DNA of 64,000 nt from Polynucleobacter bastaniensis (GCF_018882205.1 NZ_JACVOU010000001.1:1-64000), one strand, 5' to 3'. Counted from the first letter of the stretch, positions 7,676 through 16,451 are shown. The notes: generated by a model from the letters alone, not told the origin. Made by a program: numbers and translations.

Positions 7676-8287
7676 ATGCGACTACTCTCCATATCCTCCG
7701 GCAAAGTGATGCCGCTCTTTGGGTCTCATCACCCAAATTACTCAACCGTAGCTTCAGCTATCGAAAAAAAATCTGTCAGCAATCTCGCCTCCCCCGCCTC
7801 CATAGAAATCACCCGCCTTGGCGTTGCGGGCGATGAACAAGCCGATCTATCAGTACACGGCGGTATTGATAAAGCGATTTACGTTTATCCAATCGAGCAC
7901 TATGCTTTTTGGAACGAGCTACTTTCCCGCGAAACCAAAAAATCAGTCAATCTTCCCCTGGGTGCTTTGGGTGAAAACTTCACAATTGAAGGCTTGCTGG
8001 AAAGGGAGATATTTGTTGGGGATCAGATGCACATTGGCGCCCTTCAATTTACTGTAGTCAAGCTACGCGAACCCTGCTTTAAGTTCAACGCCAAAATGAA
8101 ATACAAGGGTGCAGCCAAATCGATGTTGCAATCGGGCTTTAGTGGATGGTACCTACGCGTAAATCAAACTGGTGCGCTCGAAGCGGGAGATGCAATTACA
8201 GTAGTGCCGGGTCAAAGACTGACATCCATTGCGGATCAGAATCAAGCCCTCTTTAATCGGGGTAATCAGAAAGATCTTTGGGATTAA
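7676..8287 (+). CDS. MOSC domain-containing protein (YiiM-like)
   Basis: A 203-residue MOSC-domain protein. The domain occurs in molybdenum-cofactor sulfurases and in N-hydroxylated-compound reductases of the mARC/YcbX/YiiM group, where it binds the molybdenum cofactor. Features are GDEQADLSVHGGIDKAIYVYP near residue 53, the core LGALGENFTIEGL near residue 95, and a cysteine in REPCFKF near residue 136 that is the likely molybdenum ligand. A C-terminal 3-alpha-like tail follows. It is monocistronic and ends at a strong bidirectional terminator. The substrate is not predictable from sequence. Confidence 0.85.
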   Translation: MRLLSISSGKVMPLFGSHHPNYSTVASAIEKKSVSNLASPASIEITRLGVAGDEQADLSVHGGIDKAIYVYPIEHYAFWNELLSRETKKSVNLPLGALGENFTIEGLLEREIFVGDQMHIGALQFTVVKLREPCFKFNAKMKYKGAAKSMLQSGFSGWYLRVNQTGALEAGDAITVVPGQRLTSIADQNQALFNRGNQKDLWD

Positions 8288-8311
8288 TTGCTGTGTTTCA
8301 TTTTTGGCAAT

Positions 8312-8347
8312 AAAAAACCCGACCACAGAGTGGTCGGGTTTAGTTTT
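8312..8347. terminator. Bidirectional intrinsic terminator
   Basis: The perfect 10-bp stem AACCCGACCA / TGGTCGGGTT (8316-8325 and 8331-8340, 5-base loop) has an A-run on its left and a T-rich tract on its right. It therefore serves both the MOSC gene on the plus strand and the convergent MFS gene on the minus strand. Confidence 0.9.
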
Positions 8348-8366
8348 TGAAACGGGCTAATGAAAC

Positions 8367-10037
8367 TTAATCTTTAGCGTAGATATCCACGTCTTTAGTT
8401 TCTTTAATAAACAGTGTGCCGATTACCAATGTCACCGTAGCGATGATGATTGGGTACCAGAGACCGTAATAAATATTACCGTTTTGCGCAACCAAAGCAA
8501 AAGCGATTGTTGGCATCAAACCGCCGAACCAACCGTTACCAATGTGGTATGGCAAGGACATCGAGGTGTAACGAATACGGGTTGGGAACAACTCAACCAA
8601 CATCGCTGCAATTGGGCCATAAACCATGGTTACCAAAATCACCAAAATTACCAAGATGCCAAGAATCGCAGCATGGTTGATGCCAGCAGGATCAGCCTTT
8701 GCAGGATAACCAGCAGCATTCAATGCATCACGAATGGCTTTCTTGAACTCAGCATCTTTTGCTTTCGCATCAGCTGGCGCCAGACCCTTAGCGGAGTAGC
8801 CTTGGATCTCTGTATCGCCAATCTTCACAACAGCAGTACCACCGGCTGGGCCAGCAATGGTTGTGTAACTTGCAGAGTTAGAAGCCATCACCTGTTTTGC
8901 AATGTCGCATGAGCTAGTAAACTTCGCAGTACCTGTTGGGTTGAACTGGAAAGTACATTCGTTCACATCAGCAGTAACACTTGCTGGTGCAGTCGCCATC
9001 GCCTTTTCTAACGCTGGGTTAGCAAAGTGAGTTAAACCGTTAAACAAGGACACTGGTGTGTTCGGGATGTACAGAATGATGGCGAGTAACAAACCACCCA
9101 TGATGATGACCTTACGGCCAATCTTATCTGACAAAGTACCGAAGATCACGAAGAATGGTGTGCCGATTACCAATGAAGCAGCAATCAACAAGTTCGCAGT
9201 CTTAGGATCTACCTTCAATACTTGAGTAAGGTAGAACAAAGCATAGAACTGACCTGTGTACCAAACCACCGCTTGGCCTGCAACCAGACCAAACAATGCC
9301 AAGATCACAATCTTCAAGTTCTTCCATTGACCGAATGATTCGCCCAAAGGAGATTTAGATAACTTACCTTCATCCTTCATCTTCTTAAAAGCTGGGGATT
9401 CGTTCATCGATAAACGGATGTAAACAGAAATGGCCAACAATAAGATTGATAAAAGGAATGGAACACGCCAGCCCCAAACGTCGAAGTCTGGACCTGTAAA
9501 TTCACGTGTAAACAAAATCACGAGCAAAGACAAGAACAAACCTAATGTAGCTGTAGTTTGAATCCAAGCTGTATATGCACCACGCTTACCGTGAGGAGCA
9601 TGCTCCGCCACGTAAGTAGCAGCACCACCGTACTCACCACCCAAAGCCAAACCTTGAAGCATACGTAATGCGATCAAAATGACTGGAGCAGCAACACCGA
9701 TAGTTGCATAGTTAGGCAGCAAACCCACGATAAAGGTCGCGCCACCCATGAGCATGATCGTTACCAAGAAAGTGTACTTACGACCGATCAAGTCTCCTAA
9801 GCGACCGAATACCAAAGCGCCGAATGGGCGAACAATAAAGCCGGCAGCAAACGCAAGCAATGCGAAAATGAAGGCAGAACCTGCATCTAAGCCTGAGAAA
9901 AACTGCTTGGCCATAATCGCGGCCAATGAACCGTAAAGATAAAAGTCGTACCACTCAAAAACCGTACCTAAAGAGGAAGCAAAAATAACTTTGCGTTCTT
10001 CAGCGGTCATTGGGGCTGCTTTAGTTGATGTTGACAT
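8367..10037 (-). CDS. MHS-type MFS transporter with a large periplasmic insert
   Basis: A 556-residue major facilitator of the metabolite:H+ symporter group (relatives carry proline, shikimate, alpha-ketoglutarate or other organic acids). Diagnostic motifs are SSLGTVFEWYDFYLYGSLAA (residues 21-40), GDLIGRKYTF (81-90), LQGLALGGEYGGAATYVAEH (127-146) and SDKIGRKV (303-310). Between helix 9 and helix 10, on the predicted periplasmic side, lies an insert of about 125 residues (327-452) absent from the classical 430-450-residue carriers. It includes two cysteines (361 and 377) that could form a disulfide. The gene is monocistronic, divergent from the TRAP operon across a 304-base gap. The substrate is unknown. 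Confidence 0.88.
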   Translation of the reverse strand: MSTSTKAAPMTAEERKVIFASSLGTVFEWYDFYLYGSLAAIMAKQFFSGLDAGSAFIFALLAFAAGFIVRPFGALVFGRLGDLIGRKYTFLVTIMLMGGATFIVGLLPNYATIGVAAPVILIALRMLQGLALGGEYGGAATYVAEHAPHGKRGAYTAWIQTTATLGLFLSLLVILFTREFTGPDFDVWGWRVPFLLSILLLAISVYIRLSMNESPAFKKMKDEGKLSKSPLGESFGQWKNLKIVILALFGLVAGQAVVWYTGQFYALFYLTQVLKVDPKTANLLIAASLVIGTPFFVIFGTLSDKIGRKVIIMGGLLLAIILYIPNTPVSLFNGLTHFANPALEKAMATAPASVTADVNECTFQFNPTGTAKFTSSCDIAKQVMASNSASYTTIAGPAGGTAVVKIGDTEIQGYSAKGLAPADAKAKDAEFKKAIRDALNAAGYPAKADPAGINHAAILGILVILVILVTMVYGPIAAMLVELFPTRIRYTSMSLPYHIGNGWFGGLMPTIAFALVAQNGNIYYGLWYPIIIATVTLVIGTLFIKETKDVDIYAKD

Positions 10038-10119
10038 CAGTAGCTCCTAACTATTTTTATTAAATAAAAAACAACTAGGCGATTATGCTTTGAAAAAAAT
10101 CAAAGAAATCCACTACTTA

Positions 10120-10156
10120 GGGTAATTCCCCATCAAATTAGATCGGGGTTTTCCCC
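10120..10156. promoter_or_regulatory. Paired GGGG-N4-CCCC symmetric elements (candidate operator)
   Basis: GGGTAATTCCCC at 10120-10131 and GGGGTTTTCCCC at 10145-10156 are two near-identical palindromes. Their centres are about 25 bases apart and both are followed by AT. They lie 80-120 bases upstream of the MFS start. Two similar symmetric copies suggest a dimeric regulator, but no regulator gene is adjacent. Confidence 0.35.
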
Positions 10157-10205
10157 ATAAATGTGGATTTGTTGCAACGCATTCGATGCATTCTCTAAGC
10201 AGGCG

Positions 10206-10246
10206 TTTGCACCAAGATATTGCAAGCCGCCCAATTTAGGTGCAAA
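10206..10246. promoter_or_regulatory. TTTGCACC / GGTGCAAA inverted repeat upstream of the TRAP operon
   Basis: Two perfect 8-base half-sites face each other across 25 bases. The centre-to-centre distance is 33 bases, about three helical turns. They end 95 bases before the TRAP start codon. The geometry suits a regulator that contacts two sites on one face of the DNA. A sigma-54 reading of the first half-site was tested and rejected on spacing. Confidence 0.35.
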
Positions 10247-10341
10247 TGTAAATGAGCATCCAACGGTATCCCGATTTAATGGCATGAGCGGTCAGTATCT
10301 GGCAGCGCACTAAAAAGATAACTAATTAAGGAGCTATACAA

Positions 10342-11427
10342 ATGAAAAGACGTGACTTTTTAAGTAAAACTGCATTGGGTGCAGCTGCTGGTGTACTAGC
10401 AGCTCCTGCAATAGCGCAGTCCATGCCTGAAGTGAAATGGCGCTGTGCCTCTAGCTTTCCAAAAAGCTTAGATACGATTTACGGTGGTGGCGAATATATT
10501 TCCAAGCGCGTTGCCGCACTGACTGATGGTAAGTTTCAAATCCGTATTTTTGGTGCCGGTGAGATTGTTCCCGCATTTGGTACGGTAGATGCGGTTCAGC
10601 AAGGTACTGTTGAGTGCACCCATACAGCTGGCTATTACTTCGTTGGAAAAAATAAAACCTTTGCTTTTGATACCACCGTGCCTTTCGGCATGAACCAACG
10701 TCAGCAAAATGCCTGGATGTATTGGGGTGGAGGCTTGAAGCTCCAACGTGAATTCTTGCGTGATTACAACATCGTCTCTTTCCCAGCAGGAAATACCGGT
10801 ACGCAAATGGGCGGCTGGTTTAAGAAGCCCGTCAAAACAGTCGCTGACCTCAAAGGTCTAAAAATGCGTATTGCAGGCTTAGGTGGTGAAGTGATGTCAC
10901 GTCTGGGCGCGATCCCCCAGCAAATCGCTGGCGGTGATATTTACCCTGCTTTAGAAAAAGGTGTTATCGATGCGGCTGAGTGGGTTGGTCCGTATGACGA
11001 TGAAAAATTAGGCTTTTACAAAATTGCACCTTACTACTACTACCCAGGATGGTGGGAGGCTTGCTCGATGTATTCCATGTACGTCAACATCAAGGAATGG
11101 GAAAAGTTGCCTAAGCAATATCAAGAGGCATTCGCCTCAGCATGTGCAGAATGCAATATCGACATGATGGCGGAGTATGACTATAAAAATCCAATCGCCT
11201 TGCAAAGCTTAATTAAGAATGGCGTGAAACTTCAATCCTATTCAACAGAAATTATGAAAGCAGCCTCTACTGCTGCGTTCGAGATGTATGAAGAAGAGGC
11301 TGCCAAAAATCCATCGTTCAAGAAAATTTATGAGCCATGGAAGAAGTTCCGTAACGACCAAATGCTGTGGAATAAGGTTGCAGAGCAGACGCTCATGAGC
11401 TTTATGTTGACGAACCCTGTCAAATAA
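10342..11427 (+). CDS. TRAP transporter substrate-binding protein (DctP/TakP family)
   Basis: The 361-residue periplasmic receptor of a tripartite ATP-independent transporter. It begins with a Tat signal (MKRRDFLSKTALGAAAGVLA, cleavage after AIA), common in the TakP subgroup. The ligand-pocket signatures are present: LKMRIAGLGGEV near residue 174, with the carboxylate-binding arginine, and GGDIYPALEKGVIDAAEWVG near residue 195. TakP-type receptors bind 2-oxo acids such as pyruvate, often with a cation. The exact ligand here is inferred only to be a small carboxylate. It is the first gene of an operon with the two membrane subunits and a gamma-glutamyltransferase-like gene. Confidence 0.92.
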   Translation: MKRRDFLSKTALGAAAGVLAAPAIAQSMPEVKWRCASSFPKSLDTIYGGGEYISKRVAALTDGKFQIRIFGAGEIVPAFGTVDAVQQGTVECTHTAGYYFVGKNKTFAFDTTVPFGMNQRQQNAWMYWGGGLKLQREFLRDYNIVSFPAGNTGTQMGGWFKKPVKTVADLKGLKMRIAGLGGEVMSRLGAIPQQIAGGDIYPALEKGVIDAAEWVGPYDDEKLGFYKIAPYYYYPGWWEACSMYSMYVNIKEWEKLPKQYQEAFASACAECNIDMMAEYDYKNPIALQSLIKNGVKLQSYSTEIMKAASTAAFEMYEEEAAKNPSFKKIYEPWKKFRNDQMLWNKVAEQTLMSFMLTNPVK

Positions 11428-11447
11428 AAACCTACCGATAAGTTGAT

Positions 11448-11990
11448 ATGCCAAAACAATTATTAGTTTTCTCAAGTTTCGTTGATCGCCTGAATGACCG
11501 TTTTGGTGTTTTAGCGAGTTGGTTGGTGTTACTTGCCGTACTGGTCAGCACAGCAAATGCGCTGATCCGGTACGGCTTTAATGTCAGTTCGAATGGCTGG
11601 TTAGAAGCCCAGTGGTATTTATTTGCCGGGATGGTGATGTTTGGTGCCGCCACTACGTTTCGCCTTAATGAACACGTTCGGGTAGACGTTTTGTATGCAA
11701 TGTATCCAAATAAAGTTCGACTTTGGCTAGATCTTTGCGGTGGTATTGTTTTCTTTTTACCAGTGACGATTGTCATTGGGTATTACTCCTGGGAATTCTT
11801 TATCACCTCGGTGATTCAAAATGAGACCTCAAGCAATCCAGGCGGCCTCATTCGTTGGCCAGTTCGCGGCGCCATTACTCTTGGCTTTTTCTTACTGACC
11901 CTTCAAGGCCTCTCTGAAATTGTCAAACGATACGCAGCCATTATTGGCGTGATCAAAATCGATCCTAAGTACGAAAGACCTTTGCAATGA
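11448..11990 (+). CDS. TRAP transporter small permease subunit (DctQ)
   Basis: This 180-residue protein has four hydrophobic segments and the family signature GWLEAQWYLFAGMVMFGAA near residue 50. DctQ partners the large permease and is essential for TRAP uptake. It lies 20 bases downstream of the substrate-binding protein and its stop overlaps the next start as ATGA, so translation is coupled. The N-terminal LVFSSFVDRLNDRFG is typical of this subfamily, which often pairs with TakP-type receptors. Confidence 0.92.
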   Translation: MPKQLLVFSSFVDRLNDRFGVLASWLVLLAVLVSTANALIRYGFNVSSNGWLEAQWYLFAGMVMFGAATTFRLNEHVRVDVLYAMYPNKVRLWLDLCGGIVFFLPVTIVIGYYSWEFFITSVIQNETSSNPGGLIRWPVRGAITLGFFLLTLQGLSEIVKRYAAIIGVIKIDPKYERPLQ

Positions 11991-13432
11991 TTAGTCATGA
12001 TCTGATGGCCCCCATTATGTTTGGGGGTCTGATTCTATTTTTGTTAATTGGATATCCTGCAGCCTTTTCTCTTGGCGCTGTTGGCTTGTTCTTTTCCTTT
12101 ATTGGCATCGAGATGGGCATGTTTCAGCCCACCTTCTTGCAAGCCCTGCCAGACAGAGTCTTTGGAATTCTTTCAAATGACCTCTTGCTCTCCATCCCCT
12201 TCTTTACCTTCATGGGAGCCATTCTTGAAAAGTGCGGCTTAGCGGAAGACATGCTGGAGGGACTGGGACAGTTATTCGGTCCAATCCGCGGTGGCCTTGC
12301 CTATGCTGTCATTATTGTTGGCGCTATTTTGGGGGCAATCACTGGCACGGTCGCAGCTTCAGTCATTGCGATGGGTCTTATTTCTCTACCAATTATGTTG
12401 CGCTATGGGTACAACCCACGCGTAGCAACTGGTGTCATTGCAGCGTCTGGAACTATCACCCAACTCATTCCACCTTCGCTCGTATTAATTGTGTTGGCTG
12501 ATCAATTGGGTAAATCGGTTGGAGATATGTATGCAGGCGCTATTGGGCCATCCATTATTCAAGTAGCGCTCTTTTGCTTGTTTATTTTCTTCCTATCCAT
12601 TTTTAGGCCGCAAGATGTGCCTGCCCTCCCGCCAGAGGCTCGCCCTAAGATTGACTGGAAATTACTCAAGAAAATTCTCTGGGGCATCGTACCCTCGATT
12701 GCCCTGATTTTCTTGGTGCTTGGCACCATCTTGATGGGTCTTGCTACACCAACTGAAGGTGGTGCAATGGGCTCAGTTGGTGCCTTGGTTCTGGCGGCAA
12801 TGAATAATCGACTTAAAAAGCCTTTGGTCTGGGAAGCCATGACTTCCACTATGCGTATCAATGCCATGGTGATCTTTATCTTGATTGGCTCAACCGTGTT
12901 TGGCCTTGCATTTAGAGGAGTGGATGGTGACCTATGGATTGAGAACCTGCTATCTGGGCTACCAGGCGGTCAAGTTGGCTTCTTGATTGCGGTGAACTTA
13001 TTTGTATTCTTCTTAGCCTTCTTTTTGGATTATTTTGAGATCGCCTTCATCATCATCCCTTTGTTAGCACCAGTTGCCGAAAAACTGGGTATTGATCTCA
13101 TTTGGTTCGGCGTTCTACTGGGCGCTAATATGCAAACTTCGTTCATGCATCCTCCATTTGGTTTTGCATTGTTCTATTTGCGTGGTGTTGCACCCAAATC
13201 TCTCAAAAGTTCGGATATCTACTATGGAGCGCTACCTTGGGTTGGCTTACAGCTCATATTGGTTGCCATCATTATCTTTATCCCAGAAACTGTGACCTAT
13301 TTTGTTGACAAACCTGCTGCCGTCTTTGATGCTAGCGGTCCATCGGTTGATCCATTGGCTGGTGTAGAGCAAAATGAGATTACGGTAGACTCCAGCTCTG
13401 ACATTGAACGTCAGCTACGAGAGAATAAATAG
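11987..13432 (+). CDS. TRAP transporter large permease subunit (DctM)
   Basis: The 481-residue channel subunit has about twelve membrane helices and belongs to the ion-transporter superfamily that uses Na+ to drive uptake. Recognisable segments include the repeated GAILGAITGTVAASVIAMGL near residue 120, with the motif ASGTITQLIPPSLVLIV after it, and ATPTEGGAMGSVGAL near residue 252. The C-terminal 45 residues are polar and acidic, an extension of no known role. The start overlaps dctQ by 4 bases. Together with the two upstream genes it makes a complete TRAP system. Confidence 0.93.
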   Translation: MISHDLMAPIMFGGLILFLLIGYPAAFSLGAVGLFFSFIGIEMGMFQPTFLQALPDRVFGILSNDLLLSIPFFTFMGAILEKCGLAEDMLEGLGQLFGPIRGGLAYAVIIVGAILGAITGTVAASVIAMGLISLPIMLRYGYNPRVATGVIAASGTITQLIPPSLVLIVLADQLGKSVGDMYAGAIGPSIIQVALFCLFIFFLSIFRPQDVPALPPEARPKIDWKLLKKILWGIVPSIALIFLVLGTILMGLATPTEGGAMGSVGALVLAAMNNRLKKPLVWEAMTSTMRINAMVIFILIGSTVFGLAFRGVDGDLWIENLLSGLPGGQVGFLIAVNLFVFFLAFFLDYFEIAFIIIPLLAPVAEKLGIDLIWFGVLLGANMQTSFMHPPFGFALFYLRGVAPKSLKSSDIYYGALPWVGLQLILVAIIIFIPETVTYFVDKPAAVFDASGPSVDPLAGVEQNEITVDSSSDIERQLRENK

Positions 13433-13469
13433 CAATACATATTGAGACAGCAGTCAAAGGGATTTGGTA

Positions 13470-15068
13470 ATGCAACAAAAATGGGGAATTCGTGGGATGG
13501 CGGTAGCGCCACACTCACTAGCATCTGAATCAGCATTAGCGGTACTGCGTGAGGGTGGTAATGCATTAGAGGCAATGATTGCAGCAGCAGCGACCATTGC
13601 CGTTGTTTATCCCCACATGAACTCCATTGGCGGTGACTCTTTCTGGGTAGTTCACTCTCCTGGTAAAGCTATGGGCGGAATTGATGCCTGTGGTGCTGCG
13701 GCTGGTCTAGCGACTAAACATTGGTATGCCGAGCGCGGAGTGACTAAAGCTATTCCATTTCGGGGAGCCATTGCGGCTAATACTGTTGCGGGCACCATTT
13801 CTGGTTGGGGTGCAGCACAAAAGCTTTCAAAAAAAGGTTTGGGTGGAAGACTTCCACTCTCCCGCTTGCTAGCAGATGCTATTCATTATGCTGAAGCTGG
13901 AGTTCCGGTAACGTACAGTCAATCAAGTTTAACTGAAAAAAAGAGAGTGGAGTTAAGCCCTATTCCCGGATTTTCAGAGACATTTTTAGTTAAAGGCAAG
14001 GCCCCTGAAGTGGGTAGTATCTTTAAACAAGAACGCCTTGCAAAAACCTTGCGACAAATCTCTCGCAAGGGCACAGAAGATTACTATCGTGGCGATTTAG
14101 CTGAATTACTCGCAAAAGAGCTTACAGAGATTGGTAGCCCTCTCAGACTATCTGACCTTCACCGCCATCAAGCGAAACTGATTGACCCGCTTGAGCTCAA
14201 GCACAGTACGGGCAATGTTTACAACATGACGCCCCCAACCCAAGGCGTTGTGTCTTTGATGATCATTGGTATCTTGGATCAACTCAATCTCAAGCGCTTC
14301 AAAGTAGATAGCGCGGAATATGTTCATCACTGTGTTGAGGCTACCAAACAGGCATTTAAGGTACGCGATCAATTTGTCACCGATCCAGCTTACATGACAA
14401 GAAATGCGCAGTCCTTCTTAGCACCTGCTTTCTTAAAGAAATTAGCAAAAAATATTGATCCTGAAAAGGCATTGCCTTGGGGTCAAGGTAAAGGGCCGGC
14501 CGATACGATTTGGATGGGTGTGATCGATGGCAATGGAAATTGTGTTTCGTTTATTCAAAGTATTTATCACGAGTTTGGTGCTGGCATCGTATTACCTAAG
14601 TCTGGCGTGAATTGGCAAAACCGCGGATGCAGCTTCTCGCTAGATCCAAAAATACTCAATCACCTTGAGCCCTATCGCAAACCATTCCATACATTGAATC
14701 CAGCTATGACTTTATTCAAGGATGGTCGATCGATGGTGTACGGCACGATGGGTGGTGATGGTCAACCGCAGACTCAGTGTGCAGTCTTCACTCGCACAGC
14801 AACATATGGACTAGATCCACAAGATGCCATTAGTCGCCCACGCTGGTTGCTCGGCAGAACCTGGGGACAAACGAGTGACAGCTTGAAATTAGAATCCCGC
14901 TTTAGCCCGTGGGTTGCCAAAGAACTACATTCCCTAGGACATGAGATTGAAATGCTCGACGCCTTTGATGAAACCGTTGGCCATGCCGGTTGCATTGTTC
15001 GCGATCCATCCGGCACCCTACATGGCGGCTGGGATCCCCGCAGTGATGGCGCCGTTAGCGCGTTTTAG
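13470..15068 (+). CDS. Gamma-glutamyltransferase family protein
   Basis: A 532-residue member of the Ntn-hydrolase gamma-glutamyltransferase family. The catalytic nucleophile is expected to be Thr346 in PADTIWMGVIDGNGNCVS, at the autocleavage junction between large and small subunits. GGDGQPQTQ near 429 matches the second conserved small-subunit motif. No signal peptide is present (MQQKWGIRGMAVAPH), unlike the periplasmic E. coli enzyme, so it probably acts in the cytoplasm. The ATG at 13470 with AAAGGG upstream is preferred over an in-frame TTG at 13464. It sits 37 bases after dctM and is probably co-transcribed, which suggests it processes the imported compound. It could be an acylase-type relative rather than a true GGT. 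Confidence 0.82.
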   Translation: MQQKWGIRGMAVAPHSLASESALAVLREGGNALEAMIAAAATIAVVYPHMNSIGGDSFWVVHSPGKAMGGIDACGAAAGLATKHWYAERGVTKAIPFRGAIAANTVAGTISGWGAAQKLSKKGLGGRLPLSRLLADAIHYAEAGVPVTYSQSSLTEKKRVELSPIPGFSETFLVKGKAPEVGSIFKQERLAKTLRQISRKGTEDYYRGDLAELLAKELTEIGSPLRLSDLHRHQAKLIDPLELKHSTGNVYNMTPPTQGVVSLMIIGILDQLNLKRFKVDSAEYVHHCVEATKQAFKVRDQFVTDPAYMTRNAQSFLAPAFLKKLAKNIDPEKALPWGQGKGPADTIWMGVIDGNGNCVSFIQSIYHEFGAGIVLPKSGVNWQNRGCSFSLDPKILNHLEPYRKPFHTLNPAMTLFKDGRSMVYGTMGGDGQPQTQCAVFTRTATYGLDPQDAISRPRWLLGRTWGQTSDSLKLESRFSPWVAKELHSLGHEIEMLDAFDETVGHAGCIVRDPSGTLHGGWDPRSDGAVSAF

Positions 15069-15684
15069 TAATAAATAATTTGGGTACGCGCAGATCCCAG
15101 TAAATGGCTGCTGCGCGTAGTCCAAAAATAGCTAACATGCATATCACCGATCCCTCTAATGTGTACGCTGGGAGGAAATTCAAAATCAGAACATAAATGC
15201 AACAACCCAAAGTGACCGGGATTGCATACAGCTCATGTGACATCAATAACGTTTTTCTGCCAGCCAAAATATCGCGTAACAAGCCGCCACCGATAGCGGT
15301 CACTACGCCCAAGATGACTGGTGCTACTGGCAATCCGAATTCTAAGTTCCAGGCTTTATCTACCCCCTGAATGCCAAATAAAGCAGCGCCCAGACCGTCG
15401 ATGTAGAGCATCCAGCGATAAATCTGAGGTTGAGTAAAAAAAGATTCTGCTACGAAAGCGACAATGCACGCGCCCAAGGCTACCCAGATATAAATTTGCG
15501 CAATCGACCAAAATGCAGGCACATCCAAAATGATGTCACGCAGAGTTCCGCCACCAATGGCAGTAATCACACCCAATACCATGACGCCAAAAAGATCGAC
15601 ACCCCGATCAGCAATAGCAAGTACGCCAGTTACCGCAAAAGCGATCGTGGCAATGATGCCAATCCAGAAATTGATTTGATCCAT
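15055..15684 (-). CDS. TRIC cation channel family protein (YicG/UPF0126)
   Basis: A 209-residue membrane protein with seven helices and the duplicated motif of the UPF0126/TRIC family. AIGGGTLRDIILDVPAFW near residue 42 and AIGGGLLRDILAGRKTLL near residue 128 are the two inverted glycine-rich repeats lining the pore. Bacterial members form trimeric potassium- or sodium-permeable channels. Its 3' end overlaps the end of the GGT-like gene by 14 bases on the other strand, so the two are convergent with no room for a separate terminator. Physiological role is unknown. Confidence 0.88.
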   Translation of the reverse strand: MDQINFWIGIIATIAFAVTGVLAIADRGVDLFGVMVLGVITAIGGGTLRDIILDVPAFWSIAQIYIWVALGACIVAFVAESFFTQPQIYRWMLYIDGLGAALFGIQGVDKAWNLEFGLPVAPVILGVVTAIGGGLLRDILAGRKTLLMSHELYAIPVTLGCCIYVLILNFLPAYTLEGSVICMLAIFGLRAAAIYWDLRVPKLFITKTR

Positions 15685-15765
15685 ACTGACTAGTCTAAAT
15701 CACCAACACCGATCTCTGAATCAAGCCCTTTATATACTGAGGGCAATACCATCAAGGAATCTTTT

Positions 15766-16434
15766 ATGAAAACTCAGCTTTATAGCTTTTGGCGTAGCTC
15801 AGCAGCCTTTCGGGTGCGCATTGCCCTGAACTTAAAAGGCCTGGATTACGAGGTGCTTCCAATTCATATTGTTAAAAGTGGAGGCGCCCAAACTGCTGGT
15901 GAATATGCCAACAAAAATCCCAATCGCTTAGTACCCCTCTATACCGATGGCTCTCACACCATTCATCAATCGCTTGCCATCATTGAATATTTAGAGGAGA
16001 TTCAAACAAATCCTGCGCTACTACCCCAAACTGCAATCGATCGAGCATGGGTGCGCTCAGTAGCCATGGATATCGCCATGGAGATTCACCCACTGAATAA
16101 TTTAAGGGTGTTGCGCTATCTCATGAAAACTTTAGGCGTAAGCACAGAGGCAAAAGATACCTGGAGTCATCATTGGATGATGCTGGGTTTAGAAAGTCTG
16201 GAAAAGCAATTAAGCGTAGATACGAGAGTGAGCCGTTTTGCTTGTGGAGATCAGCCTGGCTTGATTGATATTTGCTTGGTACCGCAAATTTTTAATGCGC
16301 TCAGTGCAAAGCTCGATATGACGAGCTACCCAACACTCATGAGGATATTTCATCAATGTATGGCGCTGCCTGCATTTATTAATGCCTCTTGGGAAAAACA
16401 AATTGATGCGGAAGGGCCAAATCCTTCTACTTAA
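15766..16434 (+). CDS. maiA: Maleylacetoacetate / maleylpyruvate isomerase (zeta-class GST)
   Basis: This 222-residue zeta-class glutathione transferase has the catalytic serine motif SFWRSSAAFRVRIALNLKG at residues 6-24 and a glutathione-binding VPLYTDGSHTIHQSLAIIEY region near residue 52. Zeta enzymes use glutathione to isomerise maleylacetoacetate in tyrosine breakdown or maleylpyruvate in gentisate breakdown. The product would feed an FAH-type hydrolase such as the one at 6.3 kb, but the genes are not adjacent. It is monocistronic, with a 145-base gap to the convergent ferredoxin gene. The symbol is tentative, since nagL is equally possible. Confidence 0.82.
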   Translation: MKTQLYSFWRSSAAFRVRIALNLKGLDYEVLPIHIVKSGGAQTAGEYANKNPNRLVPLYTDGSHTIHQSLAIIEYLEEIQTNPALLPQTAIDRAWVRSVAMDIAMEIHPLNNLRVLRYLMKTLGVSTEAKDTWSHHWMMLGLESLEKQLSVDTRVSRFACGDQPGLIDICLVPQIFNALSAKLDMTSYPTLMRIFHQCMALPAFINASWEKQIDAEGPNPST

Positions 16435-16451
16435 TCTATATAGTTAGTGCG

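Larger units (their letters stand above)
10038..10341. other. Divergent intergenic region between MFS and TRAP genes
   Basis: This 304-base gap holds no ORF. It contains the promoters of two divergent transport genes. Two sets of symmetric motifs stand out: a pair of GGG-N5-CCC type elements (10120-10131 and 10145-10156) nearer the MFS gene, and an 8-bp inverted repeat TTTGCACC ... GGTGCAAA (10206-10213 and 10239-10246) nearer the TRAP gene. A further GTTGCAAC palindrome is at 10171-10178. A normal AAGGAG ribosome site precedes the TRAP start. Confidence 0.6.

Noticed and set aside
10200..10225. Sigma-54 promoter (TTTGCAC ... TTGCA) before the TRAP operon
   Set aside because: The conserved GG is absent and the spacing between the two elements is 12 rather than 10 bases.
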